Assembly (NCBI RefSeq): GCF_039655775.1
Contig: NZ_JBBYXJ010000002.1
Span: forward strand, 1,364,001 to 1,428,000
Source: Iodidimonas sp. SYSU 1G8
GTDB taxonomy: Bacteria; Pseudomonadota; Alphaproteobacteria; SMXS01
DNA: 64,000 nt
Direction of reading: 5' to 3'
Positions 25,980 to 34,493 of this stretch are shown piece after piece (the first letter of the stretch is position 1; the number at the start of each line of letters is the position of its first letter). The translations under genes and the position numbers were made by a program. The notes under the pieces are model-generated. The model saw nothing but the letters and a program-made list of their open reading frames with translations. It made no database searches and was not told where the DNA came from.

Positions 25980-28049
25980 TTAGAACCTGTAGGTCACCGT
26001 GCCGAAGATCCGGCGTTCTTCGCCCATGAAGCAGTCGCCACGCGACAGGCAGGCCGAGTAGTGTTTCTTGTTGAGCAGGTTGTTGGCGTTGACGCTGAAC
26101 ACCCAGTGATTCCAGGTCAGTTCGGCAAGCGCGTCGACCAGCGTGTAGGACGGGGTGCGCACTGTGCCTGACCAGTTGGCGCCGGCATAGCGCACGCCGC
26201 CGCCGATCCGCAGGCTCAGGTCGTTGCCGAGCTCGATGGTCTTGGTGCCCCAGAGCGAGGCGAGATGCTTCGGCACGTTGTCGAGCTGGGTGTTCGTGCC
26301 GTCGATCTGCGCCTTGTTGTAGCTGTAGTTGGCGATGATGTCGAAATTGCCGGGCAGGGCGCGGCTGGCCTCGATTTCAAAGCCCTTCGAGGTCAACGAT
26401 CCGGCCTGCATCTGATCGAACGGATCAGGCGTGCTGGGATCGTCGACCGGACGGTTGGATTCCTTGATCCGGTAGGTGGTCGCCGTCACCATCGTGTATT
26501 CGTCCGGATGGATCTTGATGCCCGCCTCAAGCTGCCGGCCGCGCTTCGGCTTGAACGGATTGCCGTCGCTGGCCGTGCCGGAGATGGGCTCGAAGGATTC
26601 CGTGTAGCTGAAGAAGGGCGAGAGGCCGGGCAGGATTTCGGCGATGACGCCGGCCCGCAGCGACGTTGCGTTGGCTTTTTCCGGCGTCCCACCGGCGCTG
26701 AGCGCGCGGGTATGGTCGCGGCGGGCGCCGAGGACCAGGGAGACGCGGTCATGGAAGCGGATCTGGTCCTGAATGTAGAAGCCGAGCTGCTTCTGGGCGA
26801 CGTCCTCCATAGAGGGTGACAGGGGCGGCAGGCCACCGCCGAAGTCGGATAGGGCGTCGTAGTCGATATTGTAGATGTCGATGATCTCGTAGGCGAAGCC
26901 GCCTTCCTTGCGGACCCGGTTCCAGCTGTAGTCGACGCCCGCGATCACCGAATGCCGGATCACGTCGCTGGTGTTGAAGTCGACCTGCACATTGTTGTCG
27001 CTGGAGAACACGTTCATCCGGGCGTAGCTGCCGTCGGCGTAAAGGCCGATCAGACGCTGGGCCGGATCGAGATACGGGTTGGCCGGGTTGGAATAGCTGT
27101 CTGGATAGTGGGTGAAATAGGTGACGTCGCTGTCGATGTAGCGGGCCTTGGCGTTGAGCTTGACGTTGTCGCTGACGCGGTGCTGCACCAGGACCGTGCC
27201 CTGCAACAGCCGGCCGTCATAGCGATCCCAGCCGGGCTTGCCGATGAACAGGCTGTTCGCCAGCTTGCCATTGGGGTTGGGATAGAGCGTGCCGACCAGC
27301 GGCAGGAACTGCGATGTCGAGCCGCCATCGTCTTCCTGATACATGCCGATCAGCGTGATGTCGGTGTTCTCCGTCGGCTGCCACAGCAGCGAGCCCGAGA
27401 AGAAGACGCGGTCGTCGGGAACGTAGTCGGTCTGGGTGTCGGCGTCGCGGAAGCGCGCGACGAACCGTCCGGCCAAGCCGTCGGTCAGCTTGCCGGTCAC
27501 GTCGGCGAGGACTTCCTTGCTATCGAACGACCCATAGCGGATGGACACCTCGCCGGCCGGCTCGAAGGACGGCGTCTTGGACACCATGTTGATCAGGCCG
27601 CCGATGGAGCTGGCGCCGAACAACACAGATGCCGGACCGCGCACCACTTCGATCTGCGAGAAATTGTACGGGTCCGAGCGGATGGTGGCGTAGTAGCTGA
27701 ACAGGTCGCGCATGCCGTCGCGGAACTGCAGCGGTGAGACACCCCGGATGAAACTGCCGTCCACGCGGCTGTCAGGCCCGTAGGAGTTGGCCTTCACACC
27801 GGCCACATAGCGCAGGGTGTCGGCGACCGACACCGCGCCCTGGGCGATGAACGTGTCGTCGGTCACGATGGTGACGGGTTGCGGCGTCTCCAGCGGCGGC
27901 GTGTCGATCTTGGACGCGGTGTGTTTGATCTGGTCGGCGGTGACCAGGATTTCTTCCCTGGCCTCTTTGCTCCCATCGGCCGCGTGGGCCAGAAGTGGCG
28001 TTAAGGACATGGCGGCGCACCCAAGGGCGGCAAGCCTGACAAGTTTCAT
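25980..28049 (-). CDS. TonB-dependent siderophore receptor
   Basis: The 689-residue receptor has a signal peptide (to AHAADG), TonB box EEILVTA, a plug with IEVVRGPASVLFGASSIGG and a long barrel ending in RIFGTVTYRF. The plug and FIRGVSPLQFRDGMRD region are typical of ferric-hydroxamate or catecholate receptors. A near-perfect Fur box lies upstream, so it should be made under iron limitation. No siderophore biosynthesis genes adjoin it, so it may use foreign siderophores. Confidence 0.93.
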   Translation of the reverse strand: MKLVRLAALGCAAMSLTPLLAHAADGSKEAREEILVTADQIKHTASKIDTPPLETPQPVTIVTDDTFIAQGAVSVADTLRYVAGVKANSYGPDSRVDGSFIRGVSPLQFRDGMRDLFSYYATIRSDPYNFSQIEVVRGPASVLFGASSIGGLINMVSKTPSFEPAGEVSIRYGSFDSKEVLADVTGKLTDGLAGRFVARFRDADTQTDYVPDDRVFFSGSLLWQPTENTDITLIGMYQEDDGGSTSQFLPLVGTLYPNPNGKLANSLFIGKPGWDRYDGRLLQGTVLVQHRVSDNVKLNAKARYIDSDVTYFTHYPDSYSNPANPYLDPAQRLIGLYADGSYARMNVFSSDNNVQVDFNTSDVIRHSVIAGVDYSWNRVRKEGGFAYEIIDIYNIDYDALSDFGGGLPPLSPSMEDVAQKQLGFYIQDQIRFHDRVSLVLGARRDHTRALSAGGTPEKANATSLRAGVIAEILPGLSPFFSYTESFEPISGTASDGNPFKPKRGRQLEAGIKIHPDEYTMVTATTYRIKESNRPVDDPSTPDPFDQMQAGSLTSKGFEIEASRALPGNFDIIANYSYNKAQIDGTNTQLDNVPKHLASLWGTKTIELGNDLSLRIGGGVRYAGANWSGTVRTPSYTLVDALAELTWNHWVFSVNANNLLNKKHYSACLSRGDCFMGEERRIFGTVTYRF

Positions 28050-28100
28050 CGTACCCTCGAACGTTGGAAGTATTTCGCATGACGCGAACCGCGTCCTTCA

Positions 28101-28119
28101 ATAATGATAGTCATTATCA
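28101..28119 (-). promoter_or_regulatory. Fur box upstream of the siderophore receptor
   Basis: AATGATAGTCATTATC within 28101-28119 closely matches the 19-bp Fur consensus built from GATAAT repeats. It lies about 50 bp upstream of the receptor start. Confidence 0.8.
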
Positions 28120-28189
28120 TTTTCAATATATAGTTTTGGGGCTGATGCATCTCCGCGCCGCCCGTGTTGATAAAGGCGGCAAATCGTGT

Positions 28190-28222
28190 GCCGGGCGACT
28201 TTTATGGAAAAAGCCGCCCGGC
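28190..28222. terminator. Hairpin after the DUF481 gene
   Basis: GCCGGGCGACTTTT (28190-28203) pairs with 28209-28222 at 13 of 14 positions around a short loop. The A/T run is inside the stem, so it may work in either direction. It separates the DUF481 gene from the Fur-controlled receptor. Confidence 0.55.
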
Positions 28223-28233
28223 GGGCCGGTAAT

Positions 28234-29124
28234 CTAGAAGCCGTAGACCAGGGTCGCGCGTGTCACCGTGTCAATGTGCTTGAGACCGATGGGCGGATCG
28301 CTTTCGTAGAGGACGTTGAACGAGAGCCGTGCCGACAGCGCGCCCACCAGTTGTCCGGTGATCGCCGTTTCCGCCGTGGCGCTGGTGGTGCCGCTCTCGA
28401 AGAAGCCGTTTGTCACCTGGGTGACAACGATACCCGGGGTGATCGTCCAGCCGAGCTTGGAGGCGGCGCGGAAGGCCAGGCCGTTCTCGTCACGGTCGAT
28501 GAACCGCGCCTGCCGCAGCGCAGGGCCGCCTTCCAGATCCCAGGTGAAGCTTGGCTTGTCGACGACGCGGTAGCCGAGGCCGAGCGTCTCGGTGAAGCGC
28601 GAGTTCAGGCCCGCGCCCTGGTCCCGTTCCCAACCCACATTGGCGAAGACATAGAGATGCTTGTTCAGCTTGCGGTCGATCTGATAGCTCGCCGCGAAGC
28701 GCTCCTGATCGGTCTGTCCGTCGCTCCGCTGGAAGTCGGCCTTCGCCTGCAGCGCCTGGCGCCAACGAATGCCGTCCTTCTTCAGGGCGACGCCGACGGC
28801 CACGGTCTTGGTGGTCGAATTGCCGGTGGCGAAGGAACCGCCCACTTCGCCGGATCCCGTCCAATTGTCGAAGAAGCCGCCCTTCGCCAGTTTCTCCTGG
28901 CGCTGAGCTTCCCGGTCGGACTTGACCGCGGCGACCGTGCTGTCGATCTCGCCGGCGCTTTCCGGATGCAGCGACTTGGCGACGCCGACGACCGCGTCGA
29001 TCTTGGCCTGGTCGCCGCTCTGGGCCGCCTTTTCGATCATGGCTTTCACCGAGGGCGTCATTGGTTCCGCCGCCGCAGGGGACGCGATGAGGGCGGAAAG
29101 AACAAGAATGTACCGGGCTTTCAT
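28234..29124 (-). CDS. DUF481 outer membrane protein
   Basis: The 296-residue protein has a signal peptide ending at SPAAAE, a helical linker (about 20-75) and a DUF481 barrel with GSGEVGGSFATGNSTTKT, ending in TRATLVYGF. It is probably an outer-membrane beta-barrel of the YdiY type; function is unknown, with salt- or stress-linked roles suggested in relatives. ATG 29124 has AAGGGAG upstream and begins the signal peptide, although the frame is open for 55 more codons. Confidence 0.88.
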   Translation of the reverse strand: MKARYILVLSALIASPAAAEPMTPSVKAMIEKAAQSGDQAKIDAVVGVAKSLHPESAGEIDSTVAAVKSDREAQRQEKLAKGGFFDNWTGSGEVGGSFATGNSTTKTVAVGVALKKDGIRWRQALQAKADFQRSDGQTDQERFAASYQIDRKLNKHLYVFANVGWERDQGAGLNSRFTETLGLGYRVVDKPSFTWDLEGGPALRQARFIDRDENGLAFRAASKLGWTITPGIVVTQVTNGFFESGTTSATAETAITGQLVGALSARLSFNVLYESDPPIGLKHIDTVTRATLVYGF

Positions 29125-29363
29125 GGGGATCTCCCTTCGGGGGTTCATCGGCCTGACGACCGATGGCGACGGCGCATCAGCCTCGCCCACGCAGGCGACG
29201 CGAGGGCCGAATTGTGTCAAAACCGCAAGCGTGCGAATGGCTTGGCATTTTCTGGCGCCTTCGATAGGCGTCCCCGCCAGCCAAGGCAACCCCTTTGCCT
29301 GGATGGTGGATATGCGCTCTGCCGGCCGTTGCGCGGCCCGGGCGACCGTGGCAGCGTGAGGGC

Positions 29364-29984
29364 ATGAGCGCGGTGGAACTGATCGGACTGGCGGCGACCC
29401 TCAGCCTTCTCGCGGGCTGGCGGCTCTATTTGTGCGTCTTCGCGGTAGGGCTGGCCATGGCCATGGGCTGGATCGAGCTACCCGAGCATCTGCACGGCCT
29501 TGCCGTGTTGGCCAATCCGTGGGTCATCGGCGTCGCCGGTGTCGGCCTGTGCGCGGAATTCCTGGCGGACAAGGTGCTGTGGGTGGATTCCGTGTGGGAT
29601 GCGCTGCATACCATCGTCCGGCCGGTCGGCGGCGCCCTGCTGGCGCTTGCCGTGGTCGATCCCGCCGACCCCGCGTGGCAGGTCATCGCGCTGCTGCTGG
29701 GCGGCGGCGCGGCACTCGTGAGCCATGGCGCCAAGTCGGGCACGCGGGCGCTGGTCAACACCAGTCCCGAGCCCTTCAGCAACGTGGCGGTCTCCACCGC
29801 CGAGGACGTCTTGACCGGCAGCCTGCTGGTGCTGGCCTTGGCCAATCCTGTAGCGGCGGTCGTGATCGCCATCCTGCTAGGCGTGGCGGCGGTGCTGTTG
29901 CTGCTGATGCTGCGGCGGCTGCTCGCGGGTCTTGTACGTCGTGTCCGCCCGGTTGCCTCCGCGTCGCGGCGGGACATTTCCTGA
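29364..29984 (+). CDS. DUF4126 membrane protein
   Basis: The 206-residue protein has several hydrophobic helices, with SLLAGWRLYLCVFAVGLAM and LVSHGAKSGTRALVNTSPEP marking DUF4126. It is an inner-membrane protein of unknown function. ATG 29364 follows GTGAGGG at short spacing. It is followed 21 bp later by the VOC gene, so the two may be cotranscribed. Confidence 0.85.
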   Translation: MSAVELIGLAATLSLLAGWRLYLCVFAVGLAMAMGWIELPEHLHGLAVLANPWVIGVAGVGLCAEFLADKVLWVDSVWDALHTIVRPVGGALLALAVVDPADPAWQVIALLLGGGAALVSHGAKSGTRALVNTSPEPFSNVAVSTAEDVLTGSLLVLALANPVAAVVIAILLGVAAVLLLLMLRRLLAGLVRRVRPVASASRRDIS

Positions 29985-30005
29985 GAATCAGGAGGAGCAG
30001 GCACT

Positions 30006-30383
30006 ATGACCGTACAGCTTAATCACACCATCGTCTGGTGCCGTGACAAGACGGAGGGCGCGGCTTTCGTCACCGACATTCTGGGGCTGCCGCCGGCGGT
30101 GCCGTTCGCTGATTTTCTTGTGGTGGAACTGGCGAATGGCGTGTCGCTGGACTTCGCGGAAAAGAGTGGGCCGGTCGCGGTGCAGCACTATGCCTTCCTG
30201 ATCGGCGAGGACGAGTTCGATGCCATCTATGACCGGATCAGGGAGCGCGGTCTCGGTCACTGGGCCGATCCCATGCGCCGCCGACCCGGCGAGATCAACC
30301 GCAACGACGGGGGGAGGGGCCTCTATTTCGAGGGACCGGACGGCCACTTTCTCGAGGTGATCACGCGCCCGTATGGCGGCTGA
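30006..30383 (+). CDS. VOC family protein (glyoxalase/bleomycin resistance fold)
   Basis: The 125-residue single-module VOC protein has QLNHTIVWCRDK at its start and GGRGLYFEGPDGHFLEVITR at its end; His6 and Glu about 119 are likely metal ligands. Substrate is unknown. AGGAGGAG precedes the ATG. A strong terminator follows. Confidence 0.88.
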   Translation: MTVQLNHTIVWCRDKTEGAAFVTDILGLPPAVPFADFLVVELANGVSLDFAEKSGPVAVQHYAFLIGEDEFDAIYDRIRERGLGHWADPMRRRPGEINRNDGGRGLYFEGPDGHFLEVITRPYGG

Positions 30384-30398
30384 CCGTACGACATGAAA

Positions 30399-30429
30399 AA
30401 CCCCGCCGGAGCGGCCGGCGGGGTTGTTT
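30399..30429 (+). terminator. Intrinsic terminator after the VOC gene
   Basis: An 11-bp perfect stem (AACCCCGCCGG with CCGGCGGGGTT) and a 5-base loop are followed by GTTTC. It lies 16 bp after the VOC stop. Confidence 0.8.
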
Positions 30430-30443
30430 CGGGCGGGTGGCTG

Positions 30444-30512
30444 TCAGAACACGAAGGCGATGATGGCGCCGACGACGACAACGAGACCCACGAGATAAAT
30501 GATGCTGTTCAT
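30444..30512 (-). CDS. 22-residue membrane peptide
   Basis: ATG 30512 is preceded by a strong AAGGAGG at ideal spacing. The peptide starts MNSIIYLVGLVVVV, is hydrophobic almost throughout and ends FVF before TGA. The clean ribosome site and membrane-helix composition make it a probable small membrane protein rather than chance. It stands alone between the VOC terminator and the dienelactone hydrolase gene. Function is unknown. Confidence 0.6.
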   Translation of the reverse strand: MNSIIYLVGLVVVVGAIIAFVF

Positions 30513-30566
30513 TGCTCGATCCTCCTTGATCCACCCTGAACGCATCATCGCGCGTTTTGTTCGCGC

Positions 30567-31238
30567 CTAATCGAGATGTTTGCCGAAGAAATCGAGCGTG
30601 CGCTCGTAGGCGAGCGCCGCGGCCGCCGCATCGTGGCTTGCCCGATGGTCGCAATTGAAGCCGTGATCGGCCTCGTAGATATAGACGGTCACGTCAGGGT
30701 GCTCGGCTTTCAGCTTCTCCACGTCAGACAGCGGGATGTGCGCGTCCTTGTCGCCGAAGTGCATGATGACCGGGCATTTGGGTGTCCGGTTGCGTTCGCC
30801 GGGCACGCCACCGCCATAGTAGGACGAGGCGGCTGTGACGCCGGTCAACTCGCAGGCCGACAGCCAGGTGAGCAGGCCACCGAAGCAGTAGCCGACGACG
30901 CCGACCTTGCCGTGCGCCGTGGCGGCGTCGATGGTCGCCTGGATGTCGCGCAGCGCGTCGGCGCGGTCCAGCTTCTGGAAGGCGATCTCGATGCCCTTCT
31001 GCATGTCGGCCGCCTCGTAACCCAGCTCGATGCCGGGCGAGACCCGGTCGAAGATCTGCGGCGCGATGGCGAAGAAGCCCTTGGCGGCATAGCCATCGAC
31101 CACTTCGCGGATGTGCGTGTTGACGCCGAAGATTTCCTGGATCACGACGACGGCGCCTTTCGCCTTGCCCGAGGGCGCGGCCTGATACGCGCCGAAAACG
31201 AAGCCGTCCGATGATGTGATGCTGATCTGGTCGCCCAT
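30567..31238 (-). CDS. Dienelactone hydrolase family protein
   Basis: The 223-residue alpha/beta hydrolase has a Cys nucleophile in VGYCFGG, Asp in HFGDKDAHIP and His in EADHGFNCD, the Cys-Asp-His triad of dienelactone hydrolases. It would hydrolyse dienelactones of chlorocatechol catabolism or related esters. ATG 31238 has GGGGAG upstream. No other aromatic ring-cleavage genes adjoin it, so the substrate is open. Confidence 0.92.
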   Translation of the reverse strand: MGDQISITSSDGFVFGAYQAAPSGKAKGAVVVIQEIFGVNTHIREVVDGYAAKGFFAIAPQIFDRVSPGIELGYEAADMQKGIEIAFQKLDRADALRDIQATIDAATAHGKVGVVGYCFGGLLTWLSACELTGVTAASSYYGGGVPGERNRTPKCPVIMHFGDKDAHIPLSDVEKLKAEHPDVTVYIYEADHGFNCDHRASHDAAAAALAYERTLDFFGKHLD

Positions 31239-31335
31239 GTGTTGCTCCCCTGTCCATGACGATGCCGCGCCGTGACCGGCGGCTGGCCCGATCATACGGA
31301 TTTGGCGGCGCGGGGGAACCGCTGGTGCGCGCAGG

Positions 31336-31827
31336 TCAGAACTTGTTCTCGACCGGCTTCGCCTTCTCGCACTGGCCGGTGGTGCCGGGATAGGTGAAGC
31401 TGCCGGTCGTTCGGTCGATGGCGATCACGCCTTCATAGTCGTCGGCGATCTTCGACAGGCCCATGGACAGCAGCGTGCCCCGCACCTTGTTGCGGTCGGT
31501 GGGGAACATGGCGCGGACGGTCGCGTCGTCATGGTTGAACTGGACGGAGCGGATGATCAGCGGGTTGGCGGACGATGGTGGCAACGCAGGCCATTCGCTC
31601 GCGTTCAGTTCCATGTACCGGTCGGTGTAGCTGAGCTTCACGCCGAACTGGGTTTGCCGTTCCTGCGGGGCGTCGGGCTGTGTCTTGTCCAGATAGACGC
31701 CCTTGCAAAGCAGGGCAACAACACCGCCCGACCCGATGTCCGGGTCCAAAGGTCCACTGGCGGCAAATGCCGCGCCGGGTAGTCCAAGCAAAAGAACCGA
31801 GACAGCGATGGATCGTGCGTGCCGCAT
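31336..31827 (-). CDS. Exported hypothetical protein, copy B of a paralogous pair
   Basis: The 163-residue protein has a signal peptide ending at AAFAAS and the same domain as copy A at 25391: LLCKGVYLDK, YMELNASEWPALPPS, VRAMFPTDRNKVRG, MGLSKIADDYEGVI and a C-terminal CEK. ATG 31827 fits the signal peptide better than the upstream open frame. It lies 57 bp downstream of the truncated luxR on the same strand, so it may be part of that operon. Confidence 0.78.
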   Translation of the reverse strand: MRHARSIAVSVLLLGLPGAAFAASGPLDPDIGSGGVVALLCKGVYLDKTQPDAPQERQTQFGVKLSYTDRYMELNASEWPALPPSSANPLIIRSVQFNHDDATVRAMFPTDRNKVRGTLLSMGLSKIADDYEGVIAIDRTTGSFTYPGTTGQCEKAKPVENKF

Positions 31828-31884
31828 GTAGCCCCCGAAGCACAAACCTATGACGGTGTCAGCATACACGCCGCCGCGAGGTTC

Positions 31885-32484
31885 CTAAAGGAAGTCGGCG
31901 AAACGCTCACGCCGGGCCTTGCGGCGCAGGGCGAAGAACGCGTCACGTTGGCGTTCGGTGAGCCAGCGGATACGGCTTTCCAGTTCCGAGGCCTTGCGGA
32001 ACGACACAGTCATCATCGGCCCCAGGATCGGCAGCACCTCGAGCGCCAGGGCCGGTTCGCCCTGATGGGCCGGACCGGCAAAGGCAACCTGCAGCCGGCC
32101 GCCCTCGGAATCGTGGAAGCTGCCCACCACGCCATGCTCCAGCGTGTGATCGGCTGCTTCGCGCATGAACTGCTGCTGCGTTCGATCACACAGTTTGAGC
32201 TGGCGCCATTCGATCACGCCCTCGTGGGTCAGCCCGTAAAGCCGCACTGGATCGATGTCGTAGAAGCCCTGGTCCACATAGCGCGCCATCCATGCTTCCG
32301 GATAATTGCACTGCACCACGCCGGCGAAGTTGCGGTCACCATATTCCTCGGCGCCCGGCCAGTACTGATAACCGAAATAGTCATAACCCAGCGAGATCCC
32401 CGCATTGGTGATGACATAGTGGATATCCCAGTACGTTTCCGCCCTCATGAGCGTGTCTATCGACAGCTCGACAACCTGCCGCAC
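31885..32484 (-). CDS. LuxR-type autoinducer-binding protein lacking a complete HTH
   Basis: The 199-residue protein starts at GTG 32484 with GAGGAGGGGG upstream. Residues 1-165 form a LuxR ligand-binding domain; Trp65, Tyr69, Asp78, Pro79 and Trp93 have the same spacing as the acyl-homoserine-lactone contacts of TraR. Residues 174-199 (LTERQRDAFFALRRKARRER) match only the first part of the LuxR DNA-binding domain; TAG then stops it before the recognition helix. No HTH follows in any frame. It is 53 bp downstream of luxI. It could act as a dominant-negative partner or signal buffer. Confidence 0.85.
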   Translation of the reverse strand: MRQVVELSIDTLMRAETYWDIHYVITNAGISLGYDYFGYQYWPGAEEYGDRNFAGVVQCNYPEAWMARYVDQGFYDIDPVRLYGLTHEGVIEWRQLKLCDRTQQQFMREAADHTLEHGVVGSFHDSEGGRLQVAFAGPAHQGEPALALEVLPILGPMMTVSFRKASELESRIRWLTERQRDAFFALRRKARRERFADFL

Positions 32485-32537
32485 GGCGCCCCCTCCTCAT
32501 CCTTCCGGTCAAAGAATACGGGTGGTTTGGGATGCTT

Positions 32538-33224
32538 TCAACAATCAGTCCCGGCAGCTTTTGAAATTGCCGCCATGCGTGGTTTAGGGGTCACCATGGG
32601 CGACGGCCGGTCGGGGCCGGTCAGGACCGCGCGGGAGATGCCGGTCTGTTCGCGCACCCGCGCCAAGGTCGCCGGCGTCACCTTGTGACGCAGGGCCGCG
32701 ATCTCGCTGCCGTCATCGAGCCGCATCGGCGGCCCGAGCATTTCGACCACCAGTCCGCGCTTCAGCCAGCGGGGAAATTCCGCCGCGTTGATCTGCGCCG
32801 TCAGCGAGCCGATCCCCGCCGTCAGCGCGAACTCGTAGCCGGACAGGAAGATGTGGTCGAGAACCTGGGAGCGCACCTGATGCGGCTCGTCCGGCTTCAC
32901 GTGACCCCGCGACCATTCCCAGATATCCGCGCCGGCGGGCGCGCCTCCGGCGCACAGAGCCGGAAACACGTCGCGCATCAGATGGGGGCCGGTCGTCGGC
33001 ACCATGCGCGAGGCGCCGAGCAGATCGCGGCCGCGCATGACCAGCAGATAGACGGTTTCCGGCCCGTCGAACCCGTCGGCCTCGCGCTGTCTTTCGTGGT
33101 CGGCCTCGGGCAGGTCCCATCCCAGGATGCGCACGAACACCTCGTGGCGCTGGCGGAACATCTCGTCGATGGTGGCGGCATAGGCGTGGTTGGCGGGGGA
33201 ACGGACAACATGGACATCGAACAT
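32538..33224 (-). CDS. Acyl-homoserine-lactone synthase (LuxI family)
   Basis: The 228-residue protein carries the LuxI invariant residues: Arg26, Phe30 and Trp36 (RQRHEVFVRILGW), Asp50/Asp53 (EADGFD), Arg73 (GASRMVPT), and Glu103 and Arg106 (IWEWSRGH). It would make an N-acyl-homoserine lactone from SAM and an acyl-ACP or acyl-CoA. ATG 33224 has TGGAGG upstream; the open frame extends further without a ribosome site. It leads an operon into the truncated luxR. The acyl chain cannot be predicted. Confidence 0.9.
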   Translation of the reverse strand: MFDVHVVRSPANHAYAATIDEMFRQRHEVFVRILGWDLPEADHERQREADGFDGPETVYLLVMRGRDLLGASRMVPTTGPHLMRDVFPALCAGGAPAGADIWEWSRGHVKPDEPHQVRSQVLDHIFLSGYEFALTAGIGSLTAQINAAEFPRWLKRGLVVEMLGPPMRLDDGSEIAALRHKVTPATLARVREQTGISRAVLTGPDRPSPMVTPKPRMAAISKAAGTDC

Positions 33225-33548
33225 GGCATGGCCTCCAGCGTGATGCGAAAGAGGCGATGCGGGCGTGACCGGCGGCGCCGGTGAGGGGAGGGGCAGGCGC
33301 CGCGGCGGCCACGCGCTCATCGCAGGGAGCCATCCGGGCGTCTGGCCCGAGATCGTTCCCTGTATGTTCGGTCATCGCGGCAATGCGCCCGCTGCAAACC
33401 GCGCGAGGATTGGCGTGGCTTGTCAGCGGGTTGTGTGGCTCGGGGGCTGGGGACTCAAACGAGGCGTCAGGGTCCGACGGCCGTCGCGACTCGACGCCGC
33501 TCTCATGGCGTGCTAGGCGCATCGATCCTGCGATAACGGACATGTCAC
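33225..33548. other. 324-bp divergent gap between luxI and mscS
   Basis: No gene is supported here; frames on both strands are compositional. It should contain the luxI promoter. One inverted repeat, ACCGGC-GGC-GCCGGT at 33268-33282, lies 44 bp upstream of luxI. It does not fit a classic lux box, so a LuxR role is doubtful. Confidence 0.4.
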
Positions 33549-34409
33549 ATGAACCTGAATGCCTATCTGGACCGGCTCCCGGTGGTCGACATCGCCGCCA
33601 CGCTGGCGCTCATCCTCAGCCTGCTGCTCGCCAGGGTGGTCGCCGGGCATGCCATCCGCGTGCGCACGGACGCGCTGCCGCACCTGCGGCGCCGCTGGAC
33701 GGCCAATGTGCGCAACTTCCTGGTCTTTCTGGGCCTGATCGGCGTCATCATGATCTGGGCGCCGCAGCTCAGAACCTTCGCCCTCTCGCTGACCGCCGTG
33801 GCGGTTGCCGTGGTCATCGCGACCAAGGAACTGATCCTGTGCTTTTCAGGATCCTTTCTGCGTGCGTCCTCCCGATCCTTCTCGGTCGGCGACTGGATCG
33901 AGATCGGCGGCGTGCGGGGAGAGGTGACCGATCACAACATCTTCGTCACCACCCTGCACGAGTTCGAGCCCGGCTCGTTCAACCCCACGGGGCGCACGGC
34001 GGTGGTGCCCAACAGCGCCCTGCTCAGCCAGATCACCCGCAACGACAGCCTGGCGCGGAAATTCGCCTATCACCGCTTCGTGCTGACCGTCGATCCCGCG
34101 ATCGACGTTTTCGCCCATCGGCAGGACATTACCGCGCTGGTCGAGCGGCGCTATGCGGCGCTGACCGAAGAGGCGGCCCGGGTCAATGAGCTGATCGAGC
34201 GCCGGGCGGGCGTCGATCTTCCCGACAATCTGGCGCGGGTGGACTTTCGCACCAGCGATCTGGGCAAGTACCGCATCATCATCACCCTGTTCTGCCCGAC
34301 GCGCCGCGCGGATACGCTGGAGAACGACGTGACCTGCGAGATCATGTCATTCCTGCACGCGGTCTCGCAGGCGAAAGAGCTCGAGGAGCCGGTTGACGGC
34401 GACGCCTGA
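33549..34409 (+). CDS. Small-conductance mechanosensitive channel (MscS family)
   Basis: The 286-residue protein has three membrane helices (about 13-35, 55-75, 78-98) and the MscS domain with SFSVGDWIEIGGVRGEVTDH and VVPNSALLSQITRN. It would open under membrane tension to release solutes. It differs from short MscS by a longer C-terminal part. It is divergent from luxI. Confidence 0.92.
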   Translation: MNLNAYLDRLPVVDIAATLALILSLLLARVVAGHAIRVRTDALPHLRRRWTANVRNFLVFLGLIGVIMIWAPQLRTFALSLTAVAVAVVIATKELILCFSGSFLRASSRSFSVGDWIEIGGVRGEVTDHNIFVTTLHEFEPGSFNPTGRTAVVPNSALLSQITRNDSLARKFAYHRFVLTVDPAIDVFAHRQDITALVERRYAALTEEAARVNELIERRAGVDLPDNLARVDFRTSDLGKYRIIITLFCPTRRADTLENDVTCEIMSFLHAVSQAKELEEPVDGDA

Positions 34410-34420
34410 TGGCGCTCGTG

Positions 34421-34472
34421 TGTTCATTTTATGAACAAGTGTTGATTTTACCGCATAACATGAACATATGTT
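34421..34472 (+). promoter_or_regulatory. Operator array of the Xre/RES toxin-antitoxin operon
   Basis: Three overlapping palindromic elements lie upstream of the antitoxin: TGTTCAT-TTT-ATGAACA (34421-34437), AACAAGTGTT (34434-34443) and the perfect AACATATGTT (34463-34472). The last two are 29 bp apart centre to centre. This fits cooperative autorepression by the Xre antitoxin. Confidence 0.55.
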
Positions 34473-34493
34473 GTGGGTAGAGGAGCAGACGGC

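Noticed and set aside
31684-31884. Search for a frameshifted LuxR DNA-binding domain after the stop
   Set aside because: No frame gives the recognition-helix pattern; most of the interval codes for the exported paralogue.
33268-33282. lux box upstream of luxI
   Set aside because: The inverted repeat ACCGGC-GGC-GCCGGT lacks the CTG-N10/12-CAG pattern and is easily formed in GC-rich DNA.
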